64,000 nt of DNA from Erythrocercus mccallii. Lineage: Eukaryota > Chordata > Aves > Passeriformes > Dicruridae. The stretch is from NCBI GenBank assembly GCA_013397435.1, contig VZRG01001325.1, positions 62,001 to 126,000 of the forward strand. Direction: 5' to 3'. Position numbers and translations under genes: made by a program. Below are positions 11,301 to 25,190 of this stretch, piece by piece; position 1 is the first letter of the stretch, and the number at the start of each line of letters is the position of its first letter. Below the pieces are notes generated by a model. It searched no databases. It saw only the letters and a program-made list of their open reading frames with translations, and was not told the origin of the DNA.

Positions 11301-13504
11301 TGCACAAACACTCTCACTGAAATCCCATAGTGACAGAGCTCCAGAGAGGTTAAGTGGACATGTGTCACTTGGTGTGTGACAGAAACAGCTGCAGCTGGCT
11401 GCAGTCAGCATCAGGGCCTTGGAGTTCTCAGTCTCATGACAAAACACAAGCACGCAATTTCCAGTTTTAATTTGTTTTCCCCTAAAATTAGAATTACTTT
11501 TCTCTTGTTGTATTTGTGTCTCAATAAATGCAGTTTCATCAATTTTCAGTTGATCTCTCAGTGGAATATAGGGTGTCTTGACATACAGTAGCTTTTCCCT
11601 CATGTTCCAGATCTTTTTTCCCAATAACTCTTTAGCAAACATTCTGAAAGCTTTGTTCATATTTATACTGGTTTCTAACCAGTCAATACCACACTAATGC
11701 ACTTTCAGATACTTCTCTCCCACTTCAAATTACACATTCTTTTTAGTCCAACTGATAGTAGAGGGACAGTTTATTGAAATTAATATATTCCAAGATCATT
11801 AACTACAAGTTGCATCCAATACTCACCGATGTGGAAGCCATAACCAGAACTACTGTTATTCATTCACTGGAATTAGATTTCAAATCATCAGCTGTCTTCC
11901 AAGATGTATTAAGAAATATTGTAGGGAGGTGTGAACCCTTGCCATTAAACTGTCCCGTTCACTCTGAAGTTTTGTGCCATTATCCCACTCTGAAATAGGG
12001 AAATTACCTAAGTCCCTCACACCCAGCAGAGGGCATCAGCTTACTACAAACCTGTCTCTGAGTTTCATGGTGCACCTGCAAGAGATGCATTCCCAGAACT
12101 GGGGTATTCCTCAAAGAGGAATTCATTGACACATTCAGAAATCGAGCACAGGACAAGAGAAATGTTACCCACAGCCATGAGGTTGCGGTATAGGTGACTC
12201 AGGTACAAGTTTGGCACTTAAATTAATTTTCTTTTTGGGTTTTATAAGAGCTTCACACCCAATCCCTAAACACCTCGATGATTGCTAGTTCTTGAAGACG
12301 AGAGCAACACGTTTTTGTAGATAGATTTGCATTTTACATTTCACTATGAAAGCTTGCTTTAGTTCTCCTGCCTGAAGATTGCCTTAGAAATGCAGTGTTG
12401 GGTAGCCAAGAAGGCACTCATAGGAGGGCCCTGCACTCACTGGCAAAATGGAACTTTCTGACACGCACAGTGATGTTTCTGCCAGTGGCACAGAGCCACA
12501 CGTGTCCTCTTCCCCAGACAAACAGGGAAGTACTCAGACAGCGTTCTACCAGAGTAGCTACAACAGGAGCCAGAAGCAGCCTGGCCTGAGGTGTTGGGCT
12601 GAGGTAGGAAAAAGACAAGAGAGATGGAGAATTTCCCTGGTTCTCCTACCAGAACTAAGTAGTGAGAAAATTGCCCTCTTCCCCCCTCAGCTTCCTTCGG
12701 CAGCCTTTTGCATGTACTCAGCTGTAGTAATACACCCCCCCACTTCTGTGGTGGGTCTTTCTGTATAAGAAAATGGCTTGGAGTTCCTGCTTGACTAATT
12801 AGGAAGTGTAACTGGAAAGTTCTATGTTCTTCTCTTTGTGATTGGCTCAGTGCCAGGAAGGAAGCACCTGTTGGCCCTTGTTACTGTCCCTCAAAACCTG
12901 TAGCCCTTGTCATTGGCAGATTAACAGAAGACCCTCCTTGATCATTAGGTATAAAGAGTGGCAGAACAAAGGGACCAGCAAGCATTTTCAAGGTGTTGTA
13001 GCAGGTGCTAGGTATTCTAGCACTGTGCACGGCTTATGTACTTTATTTTGTAACTTTTCAGTTCAGTTATTAAACCTTTTTGAGTTTCAAGACTCTCTCG
13101 ATCATGCTGTCTTGCTAATTGTTATTAAGCCATGTCTGGATGGCTGGACCCTCAGATCCTATGGGGTTCCCATCCCCATACTCAGCAGCAGATTAAATCT
13201 AGATCACACACTAAGTGACATGCCTTTCAAAGATCTAGTTAGGACAGTATTAACTAGTGTCATAAGCTCAGTTCTCCATCTCACCCACAGATGTCAGCAT
13301 TACCTACTACAACCTCCTGAGAGTGGAGAACTCTGACCTGCCACGAGAAGTAAAAGCAATTCTATCATCTTCTGATTTTTTCCTTGTTATTCTTCCATTT
13401 TTTCTTGCACTTTAACTGATAGCTCTACCTACTTTTAAGTTGATAGTTTTAGCTGCTGAATTAGTACCATGAAGTAGACAATATTAGTTAACATATTAAA
13501 AAGA

Positions 13505-13546
13505 ATATATATACATATATATATATATAAATGTATGTATGTATAC
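13505..13546. repeat. (TA)n / (TATG)n microsatellite
   Basis: Alternating ATATATACATATATATATA is followed by three GTAT-type units. It is a simple repeat with no other signal. Confidence 0.9.
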
Positions 13547-16500
13547 ACCAGCAAGCACCAGCTGTGCAACCTGGGTAAGCTGGTAACCAGGACCATCAGA
13601 ACCTAAATTCTCAAAGAGAAATCACTAGGAATTCAAAGATCCTACTTCATTCACGGCTTTTAAGGCCTCACAAGTCATCTGAGAAACCTTTTAACATAAC
13701 TACTTTGCTTAAAGGTAAAAAATAAGATTTTACCAAATTTCAGTAACATGTTTTTTTAATTCATTATTTCTCCTAGTTAATCCTGCATTAGAGTACCTTA
13801 TAAGCCAGATGAGAATGAGTTTTCTTCTCACTTCATCCATTTTCTATTGTAAGTTTGTAGCACACAATAAAACACCCCCAAAACCCACAAACAACCAAAA
13901 CCTCCACCATCAAACCTCCAAGCTGCTCCTTTCCTTCCGTTTTATAATATGGTAGTGCTCTCTCAGCTGACTTGCTTGTCAGTTTTCAATCAGATGGGCT
14001 GGATCTTGACAGTTGACTTCAATGCTCCTGGAACTTCTCTCTTAACAACCATCTCTTTTTAGTAGTCATTATAATTAGAATGATTATATTTTGGCTTAGT
14101 TTTCACTTGTTATCTTTGTGCTGCTTCCTGGGAGTTTCAGATCAATCTCTAAGAAAAGAGAAAAATCAGAGCTACTTCACTGTTAAATACACTTGCGCAG
14201 GATGCCTAACCTCCAGCAGGCTCCTTAAATTGTACTGGCTCCTCAAAACACTTTTGAGGGAGCCCCAAATCTCAGCTGCGTTGTTCCATGTCTCAGTAGT
14301 AAGCTCCTACTAGCAGTCCTGGTGGCTTGAGTGAAATTGCTTAGGGCAGTGAGGGAGCCAAGCAAGGAGGTGCTTTCTGACTGGGTGAAATGTGTCAGGA
14401 TAAAATGCTGAGACTGACAGAACTGTTTGGACAAAGACACTGTTCACCTCGCTGGTTATGTGTGAAACAGGAGGAGAGATTGTGCCCAAGATCTTATGAT
14501 CCTAAGAAGCCACTGTGGAAAGCAGCTACAGAGTGTACAGTGTACACCTAAAATAAAATTGCCTTCTGTTGTGGGATTCCCAAAATAAAATGCTGGGTAA
14601 CTTTTACAGGATTGTTCTCTAAATATCCACAGAACCCTGAAGTGCCTGTGATGTGTTATGTGTCAAATGCCTGGATCTGAACTTTATTTTTCCCTTTGGA
14701 GTTCAGAATGAGGCTTGGAGATGGGGACAGGGCAGCCAGACATGCAGAAGCAGAACGGATGGCTTTTCTTGTGCTTTCTGTTAGGTGTGGTCAGTATAAA
14801 CAAACTGGGTAGAAAGCACAGTAACTTATACTAAGGAGAGTTGGTTATATCTCCAGACAAAACCAGAATTCTATTTTTCACAAGAGGTTTTCTTCCTATT
14901 GGGTTTGAGGGTTTGGTTTTGCTTTTATCAAAAACCCCAGAAAGGCCAAATTTTTCCAGCCTAGTCTGTGCCAACCACCTCTGCTTTATGACTCCCCTGT
15001 GTCAATTTCTTGTCTGTGAACTGCTGATTTTTTGAAGTAAAGATTGGGCTGGCTCTGGTTTAGAGCAGGTGAGGATGCAGGGCTGCTGTCAGAGGACATC
15101 TGTCATAGGAGTTGCTGCAGAAAATATCTGCAATTTCTTCTGTGGTGGAAGTGGGCTGCAACACGCAGCTCTATGTGCACACCCCATCCCAGCCAGGCAC
15201 CTCCAATCCAAACTGGGCGACATGGTTTTCCTTGACTTCCCTCTGAGCACATCCTGACTCCTTAGTCTGAAGTATTAGTTTTGCTCCAGAGTGGCAGAAC
15301 CTAACTCACTAACATTGTAACTGTAACTTATTTAATTTTGATCTGCATAGTGTTCCAAATGGTCCAAGACTGATTCAGAACTCAGTAACCTGCATATGCA
15401 CGCATGTGCTTGTAGGACTGTAATGTGCAGTTGATCCAGCCAAACTGGGTGGAGCTCCTCTGTCAGAAATACCAGGTGCAAGTGGCATGGGTATAAGTTA
15501 TCATTGATCTGGATTTGTTTGAATTTGCCCAAGAAGGAAGAACTAAAGCACACTTTTCTGCATAAGTGTGTGTTCTGTCCCATCAGGTATGAAGAAAGGG
15601 GATTTGCACTCCATTGACTTGTTCTGGCCTCAGTAATTATTCAGTAGTTAGCTGGAAGGCTGGAAACTGTGCTTCTGTATCTTCTGCTTCAATATAATTT
15701 TAAAGGCCCATCCATCACTCACTATCATCCAGTTTAGTATTTGGATACCACCATGTGCAACAGAGACAGCTTCTGGAGGAGCAGAGCTGGAGCCCTTTCT
15801 CCTTTCGCATCTCTTTCCACTGACCCCGCTAAGTTCACAGTATTATTTTTCCCACCCAGCACTAGTTGCTGATGCTTCTCACATGTCCAAAATTGCTACT
15901 GACATTTCAATTTTGTTTTATTTTTCTCTTTTCTTTGATAGAATTACAGAGAACATTTGTATTTGAATAAAAAGCAAATAATGCATGTCAGAGTATGCAT
16001 AAGGGAACATCAAATTGTTTTTTTCCAATTACAACTCTATTTCAAATAGAGTAATGCAATTAAAGGATAATTATTTGAAGTGCAAAGCCAAGGTTATGAT
16101 CAGAAATGGTTACCCTTTCACTTCAAAGGGCTGTCTGACTAAATAAAACATCCCTGTGGGGCAAGTTACTCTGCATTTCTGCAGGTATCCAGAAGCAACG
16201 TCTGGCACTACGAGTGGCTCTTCCAGTATAAACTACCATTTTAGGAAAGGGGACAAATATAAGTGGCTTTATCACTGATTGATAGTGGTATAAATTCACT
16301 TCAAGATAGGATATTAATTAATAATATATAACTACATTTTAATAAGCAGCATCATAACACACTTTTAAATAGTAATTATGGTAAACTAACAATACCTCCT
16401 TAGCAGTGAGCTTAGTTTGAGTTGCCATTGCTTTGATAAAAAATCATCAAGAAGGTAAAGAAGCAAAAAGGTAATTCCAGTGTTCTCCATGCTTTGCTCA

Positions 16501-18021
16501 CTGAGCAGCTTATCCCAGCACTGCGGGGGAGCCGTGCCCGGGGCCAGGGAATGCTGTTCCCCAGCAAAGGGATCAGGTGGGGTGGATGAGCTGCAGAGCA
16601 AAGCCGTCAGTCCCTGGGTGCTGGCTCAGCCCACAGCAGGTGTGCTGACCTGTTGCCTTAGGCAGGTCCGGGGGCCCAAACAACCTGGCACTGGTGATGT
16701 AGCTCTGGGTTTTCGTACCCGTGTCCCAGACCAAAACTGAATGAAACAAATACATGTGTACTGCATCCTGAGAGGCCCTTCAGCTGCCTGCAGGAACATG
16801 TTCCCTGTCCTTTCAGATGACACAGGACCTCTGCCCGAAACACTGCCAGAGGGACCTCCCACCTTCCTGCATCCTCCTGTGCTCAATCATGGCAGAGATG
16901 GAGCCATGGGGACGAGCCTAGGAAGGGAATTTGGGGTATCCCCTCCCCCATGGAGGGGCTTTCCCTCTGCAGCTTGGCTGTCTCCTTTAGGAGTGTTGAG
17001 GTGAGCCAGAAGCTTTCAAAAGTGCAGAGTTCCTTTTCTAGAGCTGATTTCACCTCCTGGGGAGCAGCACAGCAATGCTGTACACCAGCTCACCTCAGGG
17101 GCCATTCATTGGGAATCCAGCCATGGGAGAAGTCGATCTGTGCCAGTTGTGCCACCCACACAGAGCACAGAACTCAAAATTACTTTCCTGTGACACAAGC
17201 ATAGGTTGCTAACTAGCACAAAGTATTGCCCTTTGTCAGCCCCTGTATCACTGCCTGGGCCATGGGGCTTTTTCCTTCAGCTGGCTCAGAGAAGGCTAAA
17301 GAGGGTCTAAATAGCTGATAACTAAGGGAGGTGTGGTGAGGGTGCTTCAGACTTTATTTAGATAGTCCTGGACTCCCACCCTTCAAAAGTCCAAAACTCC
17401 TGAAATGTCATGCCTTTCTTCAGAAGCCTGTCTGCTGCTATAATGCTTCAGCATCGGAAATGATTAGTAAGGTTTTGCCAATCTGTTTTATTTAAGTGCA
17501 GGAAATAAAGCAGCAATCCTTTATTATTAGCTGCCTTGTTGGACTGGTAATAGTGCCTAAAAAGGGTTGGGACTCCAATTTGCTCCACTTGGAACCACTA
17601 TTTGCTGTGAGAGCACATGGTCTCATTTCCTACAAGGGTTTCAGTGGGACGGGGACTGAGTCTTGATCCTGTTTCATTTGTCTTTATCTTTTTTCTGGAG
17701 GTGGCTGACAGGCAATGCAAAGTACCTGTTAACTGCATCGTGGGAGCAAGCCTTATTGCAGTAAGTGTTCCAAACCACTTGAGTGAAAAAAGCAGTGTTT
17801 TTGACAGTGCCAACTGGCTTTCCCCTGCCAGGCCCCAGAAAAGGAGTTTCATGATGTTGTCTTGGGAGAGCAGCTGAGCCCCAAGGAACTACACACCCGA
17901 GAAAACACGTAAGAGGTTTAGCCCCTGGTGCTGTTAATCCCCTTGTGCTCATCTAATGAGAAGCCAGATGGTGAAACTAAACATATAGAGAATTTGTTTT
18001 ATAACATTAACATTTTAACCA

Positions 18022-18090
18022 AATATAACATTAATAACAATAATAAGACAAATATAATAATAGTGATGATGATAATAATTATAGTAATCA
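18022..18090. repeat. Interrupted ATA/ATG trinucleotide repeat
   Basis: Repeats of AATAATA and GATGATGATAATAATT cover about 70 bases. Both strands stay open across it only because of its composition. Confidence 0.75.
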
Positions 18091-18854
18091 TATTTATATT
18101 GTTTAAGTGATAAATTGTTTTCTTTCTCATGTCATACGTACTTCCAAAACATTTATTTTGCCTGCATCCCACAGTACCTGAGGCAGACAAAAATTTTTAT
18201 GTTTACAAAAATGTTTACAAACTAGGCAAATGGGGCAGAACAGCAGACCACGAAACACTGAGCCCTATGGCGCAAACAGAAAGTGGAAAAGTAGCTGAGG
18301 TAAAGCATTTCCCTCATTCCCTGGAGGTATTTCCTATCTCAGTAACTGGAGGAATAATAAGTAAATAAATACAATGTCTTATTTAGCTGTGTTGTTGTTG
18401 GAGCCCTTTGTCTGTAGTGTCCTCAGAAAAAACTTTCGGATTGATCTGGAGTGCACAAACCTATTTTCTATTAAAGTATATTAATGCCAGGTTCTGTGCA
18501 ATTAGTGAAAAGTCAATTCCCATTACTAGTTAACATTATTGAGTATCTGCTTTCTTTAATAAAAACCTATGTCTAGCATAAAGACAATAAATCGATAAGC
18601 AGCCACTTTCTAAATCTATTCTGTCTCCTCTGAAAATGCAGAGAGAGTGCTGCCGTTTGGAAGTCAGAATGGATTTAGAAGAAATCTCCTGAAACTCCCT
18701 TTTTCTTTGAAAAAGCCTTTGCTCCTTTCCAAGAGCTGTGCATGTGCAAACTGGTGTTAAAGTTTTACATTCATTCAGCAGCATCTCAGCCTGGGTTGGC
18801 AGAAATCCTCCATGGAATTAAGGCGTCTCACATGTCTGAATCATACACAAGCCT

Positions 18855-18990
18855 TATGATTTCTTTTACTGTGAGGGTGGTGAGGTACTGGCACAGCCTG
18901 CCCAGAGAATTTGTGGGTGTCCCACCCCTGGAAGTGTTCAAGGCCAGGCAGGATGGCGTTCTGAGCAGCCTGGTGTGGGGTATGGGGTTG
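18855..18990 (+). mobile_element. CR1 LINE fragment
   Basis: TTTACTGTGAGGGTGGTGAGG, then ACTGGCACAGCCTGCCCAGAG and CCTGGAAGTGTTCAAGGCCAGG match the 3' part of avian CR1 in plus orientation. The very 3' end with the ATTCTATG repeats is not recognisable. A 94-codon frame overlapping it is an LINE-derived shadow, not a gene. Confidence 0.85.
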
Positions 18991-21900
18991 GTGGGATGCT
19001 GCCTTTCCAGTGGTCATGGAGAGTAATTGCATCCTACCAAGACAGCAGAGACTTCTGAGTGCAAGGGGCACCTGAATGCTTAGCTAAAAATCACATGGGG
19101 AGAAGTGGCAAAGATCTGCTTGGTGCGTTTTTAAGCTTCTATGTGCAGGTTTCATGTCTGGTTAACCCTCAAATAAATGAAGGATATGGTTTGAAATTAA
19201 CAAAAAATAACTAAAACAGGAGGAAAAAACTTGTTTTCCTTGGGTCAGAATAATGAAAGCTAAACAAGAATTGAGAGGAAGTGTGAAAGATTTATTGTTC
19301 TGCTCCTGATGTTTCTTTAGTTTACTATTGGTTTTCACTTTGACCATGGATCTGCAAAACCCCAAAGGCTGCTGCTCGAAAGTGAATCAAAGGCAACTAA
19401 AAGGCAGCTGCTGTCAGTAGCCTTTTTTGTTGTTAATCGCACCTGCAGAACCAGGGGCAAAAGAATGACTGGGTGGCAGAAGAAGCTAAAGATGGCTAAA
19501 GGAAAGCAAACATATTTTCCTTCATTCTTTACAGAGAAGGAAGGAAATAAAGCTGCTCTGCCTGTTTTAATGATTATTTGCTAAATATCCAAGCAGCTGA
19601 GTTGTTAGTCAGAATGAATGTAGATGAAATTCAGACATAGACAAAGTTATTTGTAGAAATTTGATTTTTATAGACACATTGGCAGTACTTTTTCCCAAGA
19701 AGTATTACATTTTCATTTAGCTGAGGAAAAGGAATTATATTATGTGCTTTAATTGCACGATTGTGACTCACACTTTATTACAAATCCTGAACAGTGAAAA
19801 TGGAAGCAAAAGGCAAGCTATCTGTTAGGTAAACATGTTCTTTTAAACTGTTGACTGAATTTGAATAATGAATAAATTGGAGAAATGGCAATCTGCTTGT
19901 GGAAGCTTCAGAAAAATAAAGAAGGGCTAAGCTCAAAAGGTAAATTATTAATGTTGGTATATTCGTTTTGCTCCTGTTATTTGTAACATAGGAAATGCGA
20001 TTTATGTGTATGTCATTTTAATATTTACTCAGTTGCCAGTTTAGATCTAAAATAATGAGATAGATGCAAGTCTTTCATTTCCAGAGAAGCATCTTTAATG
20101 CAAATGAAATCAATATGGTAAAACATTCTGCCCAAAGAAGAGTTGAAGACTGGGGTTTGGAAGGTTTTATACTCTTCATTTTTTCCACCTGTGGTGGGAC
20201 GGACACATGCACACATGGAGGAGGATGATGACACAAGCTTCTGCTTCTAGTTCACCACATGCTGGGATCTTATCTGCAGTCAGTTTGATCAGGAGCAACT
20301 ACAACACTATAAACAAGAGTAAAAAGCAATCAGATACTTAGACACAGCTGAGTACAGCTGCAGGGCCTGAGAGTTGGTGAGTGAGAGCTAACAGCATTGG
20401 TGGGATGCTCTTGGAGAAGCCTGCTTGTCAGCAGGAATGCTGCCCAAACCCTCTCATTTCCATTTCCAGCCCTTCCTTACAATTCATAAATACAAATCCC
20501 TATTCCCTGTTTTGTTGTTTGTTTTTTGTTTTTTAATACAAATATCTCCAATTGCAAGTGCAGGAGTAAAACTTAATTAAATAGAGTTGTGAATTACAGC
20601 TGTATTTTTATATATTTGAGTGTCTTTTTAATTTTAGATTTGAGTGTTTCGTTAGCTTGGTTTCAATGTGATTTTAGTATTTGCAGATGGTATCTGTGGG
20701 AGAACACTGGGCCCTGAAGCTTTATATTTCATATATATATATACCCCAGCAAACAGACAGATCCAGTGCCACTTTTCAGGCTTTGCCAGCTGGCCTCTGC
20801 CTGGGAAAGACCATGGCAGGGGCTGAGAGGCTTCTCTGGAGCTGCACAAGTCAAGCTAAACCCAACCCAAGCTGCTCTGTGTGTTGTTGAAGAATCACTG
20901 ACACCGAAAAAGGAGCAATTTAACTCTTTCGCAGTCTGTGTTTCAGTGTCAATGTGTGTGAGCAGGTGTGCTGGAGGCACCCATGAACTCAGACCTGGCA
21001 GAGGAGCAGGCGACCTCCCCACACGCTCTGCCTGTGGGTGTCAGAGTGCTCAGGGCCAGGCCCTGCCTCCCGGCCCCACGGGTGCTGCCTGTGCAGGGGC
21101 AGGGCTGTGAGCCCACACAGCTGGCTGGCTCTGGGGAGGCCTCTGGAACGCCGCTCACGGCACTACTGGATGTCCTGGGAGCTCAGAGGGCTGGAGCTGT
21201 GCTGGCTGCATCACGCAGCTCAGCCCCATCCTGGTGCAAGGACCCCGACACACACGTGCAAGCCAAGGTGTGTTTAAGTTTCTTAATGCTGAGGCAGGAA
21301 ATGCCAGGGGTCTGGTCAGTCTTAAAGGCCCTATCAGCAGAGGAACACTTAGGTCCTCTCCTCCCGTTTAGGACCTAAATGGGTCCATGTAAATTATCGT
21401 GGAATTTTTCTTGGACACCAAAGGGAAACAGCAGACTAGGTCTTATCTGGCTTTGAAGCTGCTTAAAACAAGGAGGGGACCCCCTAATTTTTGAAGGAAA
21501 TCCCGTAGGAAGCTGTGGAGATCCCTCAAGAGAGCCGATCTCCCAGCGCTCCCCTGCATCCCTGCATGGCTGCAGTTCCCTCTCCCTTGTGCCCGGTGCA
21601 TTTGCACCAGAAAGGGAAGATCCTGAGCAGGCCTAGCCACACGTGCCCCTGTGGAGCAGCATCCCTGTGAGCAGGAAAGGTCATCATTCTTCCAGCTCTT
21701 CTGCTCTTCTGTGTTCAGCCCACTCAAGGAGGAGCTTGAGCCCTGCTGAGGTCTTCACTTGCGGCCTTTTCAGAGACCTGCGCAGCGTGGCCTTGCTGCA
21801 GGTGTGAATGAGTGCAATGCACAGGGGAGGCAAATTGCATGGGCCTATCCCTATCCACTGCACGCATGAGCTGGGGTTTTGGCTTTCAAGACATGGGAAA

Positions 21901-24790
21901 TCCATAGCATTGAGTATAACCATACACCTTGCCCTGGATGGTTATTTTAGACCAGTGCCTTAGATCAGAGTGACCCTGTGGTGACAGGGCATGAGAATAA
22001 AATAACCCTCACCAGCTCACCAGTGTGGGTGACCCATGTAGGAAAATAATATTGTCAGGCAAATTTCAGGTCTCATTTTCATACCACAGGAGAATAGCAA
22101 CTCAGGTGCAGTTACAACTAGATAAAAATGCCTTTTTATTTAACTCAAAGCATATTAGACCAGAGGTGAAAACACTGTGGAGTTTGGTCCAGCACCTCTC
22201 TTCTTTACAAGGCTGTACAAGCCTTCAGATGTACAGCCCGTGTTGTCTCGGGGTGGATCCAGCTTTCACACTGAGCTGATGTTGCTGAGTTGCCCTGCAC
22301 AGAGGTCGGGAGTATTGCTGCATTCCTAAAGGCTTAGAAGTTTCCTCTCTTCTTATTTTCCATGGTGATGATTCTGTATTCCCCAGAGGCTGCTTGTTAA
22401 CAGCACACACCATGGCCAAAAATTAAAAACAAAAAAAGAGGAGAGAGGCAAGGAGAGGGGAGGAAGGATGAGGAAACAAGACATACCTGCAGCAGTCCTT
22501 GCTGTATATTCCATCTGTGTCCCGCCGGCAGTGTCATGCAGAAGGAAAATTGTTCTATCAGTGACTATGTTAGATTCATGACCCCACCACAACCTTGAAT
22601 TGGCCTTTAGTTGTCGCTGATGGGAACTGAAGAACAGCTCCTGTCGACATGATTGCTGCTCTCCAATGAATCAGAACACACAGGGCACAGAGCAGCACAT
22701 TAAACTAGCAACAGAAATATATCACTGTACTTTTATATAGATGTATTGCTTTTGCCCAGGCATATAAATGATTGGGCTATCCACTTATTTTTTTTCCAAG
22801 GACTATAAATTAAAAATAAGCTAAGGGTTTGGAAATTATGTTCTCTCTCTTTCCCCCCTTCCCTTTTCTCCTTTTTTTTTTTTCTTCAAAGCTAGGTAGC
22901 TTATTTGGGTGTACAGTAAAACATTTTAAAGGTAATCTTACTGCCTGTGTCTGCTTGACAATCCTTTTTATTTTCTAAGAGAAATCTACCAGTGCAGTTC
23001 TTGCTTAGGTAATTTAACACTTCAGTTTGATCACACGGTATGTATGGATCCCCATGCTACTTCTGCTGCTAATGAACACCTACAAGGTTGTATTTTTCCA
23101 TTTGGTAAGACAAGTTTCTGAAATGGCAAAATCTATGTGTGCCAGGTGCTGGGGTCTTTCCCCAAACCAATATTTTATGAAGTGAGATTATTTCAATATG
23201 CTTTGACCAAAGGTCACTTTGACTTGAAAGTTAGTTTGATGCACTGCTGCATAATTCAAGGTAGTGCCTCAAAAATGGAAATGTTTCACCATTGAAATGC
23301 ATTTAATTTTTGCAACTTTCTCTGCTTGCTGATTGAATCATCTGTTTAAAATATCCCTTTAAATTGAAGGTGATATCACCAGATCTGCAAAACCTGGGAT
23401 ACATTTTGTCCATTGCACATTCCCAGTTTTTCACAATTTATCACTTACCAGCTTTGCAGCCAGATGTAGAAGCAATAAGAAAGCTACTCCCCTTGCATTC
23501 TTCCCCCAGCTTAGGGAATTCTATTTTGGATGAAAGGCAGAACAAGAGTCCAGGGATCCATTTTTTGTGGTCTGAGGCCAAGGTGGTCAGGCATCATAGT
23601 GTTTTTTCCAGCCCTGGAAACCCTTGTCCCGGTGAGCAGCCCCTGGCTGTGAAAGTAGAGCAACTGACTTCCACAGGGCAAATATTTCCTGTGGGACTGA
23701 GCTTGCCAGATTGTTTTCTGCTAGTTTTTTTAATGTCTTGTAAATGACCTTTCTAACTTTACTTTTCTTGGACTACCCGCTAAAGGAGTTTGGTGGTAAT
23801 CACATGCCCATGTACTGGATAAAATGGTTTTGCTGGCCACAAGCATATGACCTGGTCAAAGAAAATAAATGAGCTGGTCACAGCTATTTCCCCTCAACAG
23901 TCGTAAGCACCATAATAGTGTTTCCTCTGTGTCTTTTCACCAAGCCCTGGGTGATTGAATCTTTACTGTGTACCACTTTCTAGCAAAACCAGTAAGGTAT
24001 AACTGAAAACCTGGCTGCATTATTATGTCTTTAAAAGACCAGTAGTTTCCAGAACTAATGATAGTATGATCTCAAAGCCCACAATTAACCCAGGACTGAT
24101 GGGTGAAGGGCAGCAGTTCCTCTTTGCTGTTTTCTCAGGGAATGGAACCACAGCTGTGCGATAAAGGACTTATGGTGATCATGGAGACTTTGCTTGCCCA
24201 GAGGAGCCAGACTTCAGACTTGGACTCTGCTTTCACTCTGCCACCAGTCAGCCAGACCCATCTCCCTGTGGATTCAATCTTTTTCAGAGCCTACTCGATG
24301 GTCTGTCCATGTTGGCATTCTTTGGGTAATGTATAATGCTGATAACTGGTCCTCCAGATTTAAAAAAAAAAATAAATTTTATTTAAAGAAAAACGTGGCT
24401 AAAGGGCTGCCCCAAAGCATATCTCTCCCCCGTACATGTGCAATTTTACCTCATGGTCTGGGGAAAGCCAAGTACCTGGTACTTGTTTGCTTGCCATACT
24501 GGGAAGTTTGGGCCGTCTTTCTTTTTTCATTTTTACAGAATTGTTGTAAGTCTTTACTTTCTAACAGCTTTAGCATATCCTAATTGTTTACAAACTAACT
24601 CTTAAGCCTGACTGGTGCTAAGTTCTAGATCTAATGGAGTTTCATGTCTCAGGATTTGCTGCTGAGCCACTTTAGGCTGTGAGGATGAGTCTATTTTCAT
24701 TGCCCTCCTGTCAGGCTCAGAGGGGATCTCCTGGCTGCAAGGGCATTTCTCCCTCTCTGTGCCCAACAGAGAGTGATGCCTTGGAGTGGC
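18991..24790. other. Intergenic stretch, no gene seen
   Basis: No recognisable exon. The block 20.76-21.30 kb is more GC-rich, so several frames of 80-136 codons stay open there on both strands, which argues for composition rather than coding. A polypurine tract (22.43-22.48 kb) and a polypyrimidine tract (22.84-22.89 kb) are present. Confidence 0.45.
22841..22887. repeat. Polypyrimidine tract
   Basis: About 45 bases almost only C and T (TTCTCTCTCTTTCCCCCCTTCCC...CTTTTTTTTTTTCTTC). A purine-rich tract of similar length lies 400 bp upstream on the same strand (GGAGAGAGGCAAGGAGAGGGG). Confidence 0.8.
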
Positions 24791-24794
24791 TAAC

Positions 24795-25190
24795 TGTAAC
24801 AGGCTAGGCAAGATTAAGAGAATAAAGTGGGTATTTATTAAAGGCTTTCAAACAGGTACAGCTGGGGCAGTCAAAAGTGTCTGAGGCTACACCCAAGAGG
24901 GACGATGCTCATGGGTTTTTCAGACATATAAGTTTGGTCCATTTGCATGTCAGGTGTTAATCCTCCAATTACAGTTTCAGATAATGAAGTCATATTCCCC
25001 CAGTTCCCCCCCCAATTCAATTTGTTTATACTTTTCCAGGCCTGAGGCTGTAGGACGTCCTTGGATCACAGGCCCAGAGGGATTGTTTTGTCTGACCAAA
25101 ATGTGAAGACAGTTAACTACCCTTTATATGGCATTTAGAGCTATGCACTAATGCAGATTTGAAAAATACATGAGCTAAAATCCTAAGGCA
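24795..25190 (-). mobile_element. Probable LTR of a second endogenous-retrovirus family
   Basis: The block with GTATTTATTAAAGGCTTTCAA, then AAGTTTGGTCCATTTGCATG, CTTTTCCAGGCCTGAGGC and TATATGGCATTTAGAGCT resembles an LTR I associate with songbird-type genomes. Read on the minus strand it has an AATAAA (about 24842-24837) shortly before an end in CTGTTACA, a layout that fits an LTR 3' region. No target-site duplication could be confirmed and the family name is uncertain. Confidence 0.45.

Larger units (their letters stand above)
8321..18850. other. Intergenic stretch, no gene seen
   Basis: AT-rich non-coding sequence between the convergent genes. It holds a TA/TG microsatellite at 13.5 kb and an A/C-rich tract at 13.87-13.92 kb. 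Open frames of 60-165 codons occur on both strands (the longest is 12842-13336) but none shows a domain, motif or splice pattern that I recognise. Confidence 0.5.

Noticed and set aside
12842..13336. 164-codon plus-strand frame
   Set aside because: No domain or motif that I recognise, no plausible splice sites seen; length alone is not sufficient.
18742..19026. 94-codon frame with GEIVR/VVRYWHSLP-like text
   Set aside because: It overlaps a CR1 fragment, in a region normally untranslated or degraded; a LINE remnant.
20766..21378. Several overlapping frames in a GC-richer block
   Set aside because: Open on both strands at once, no motif; explained by locally low stop-codon frequency.
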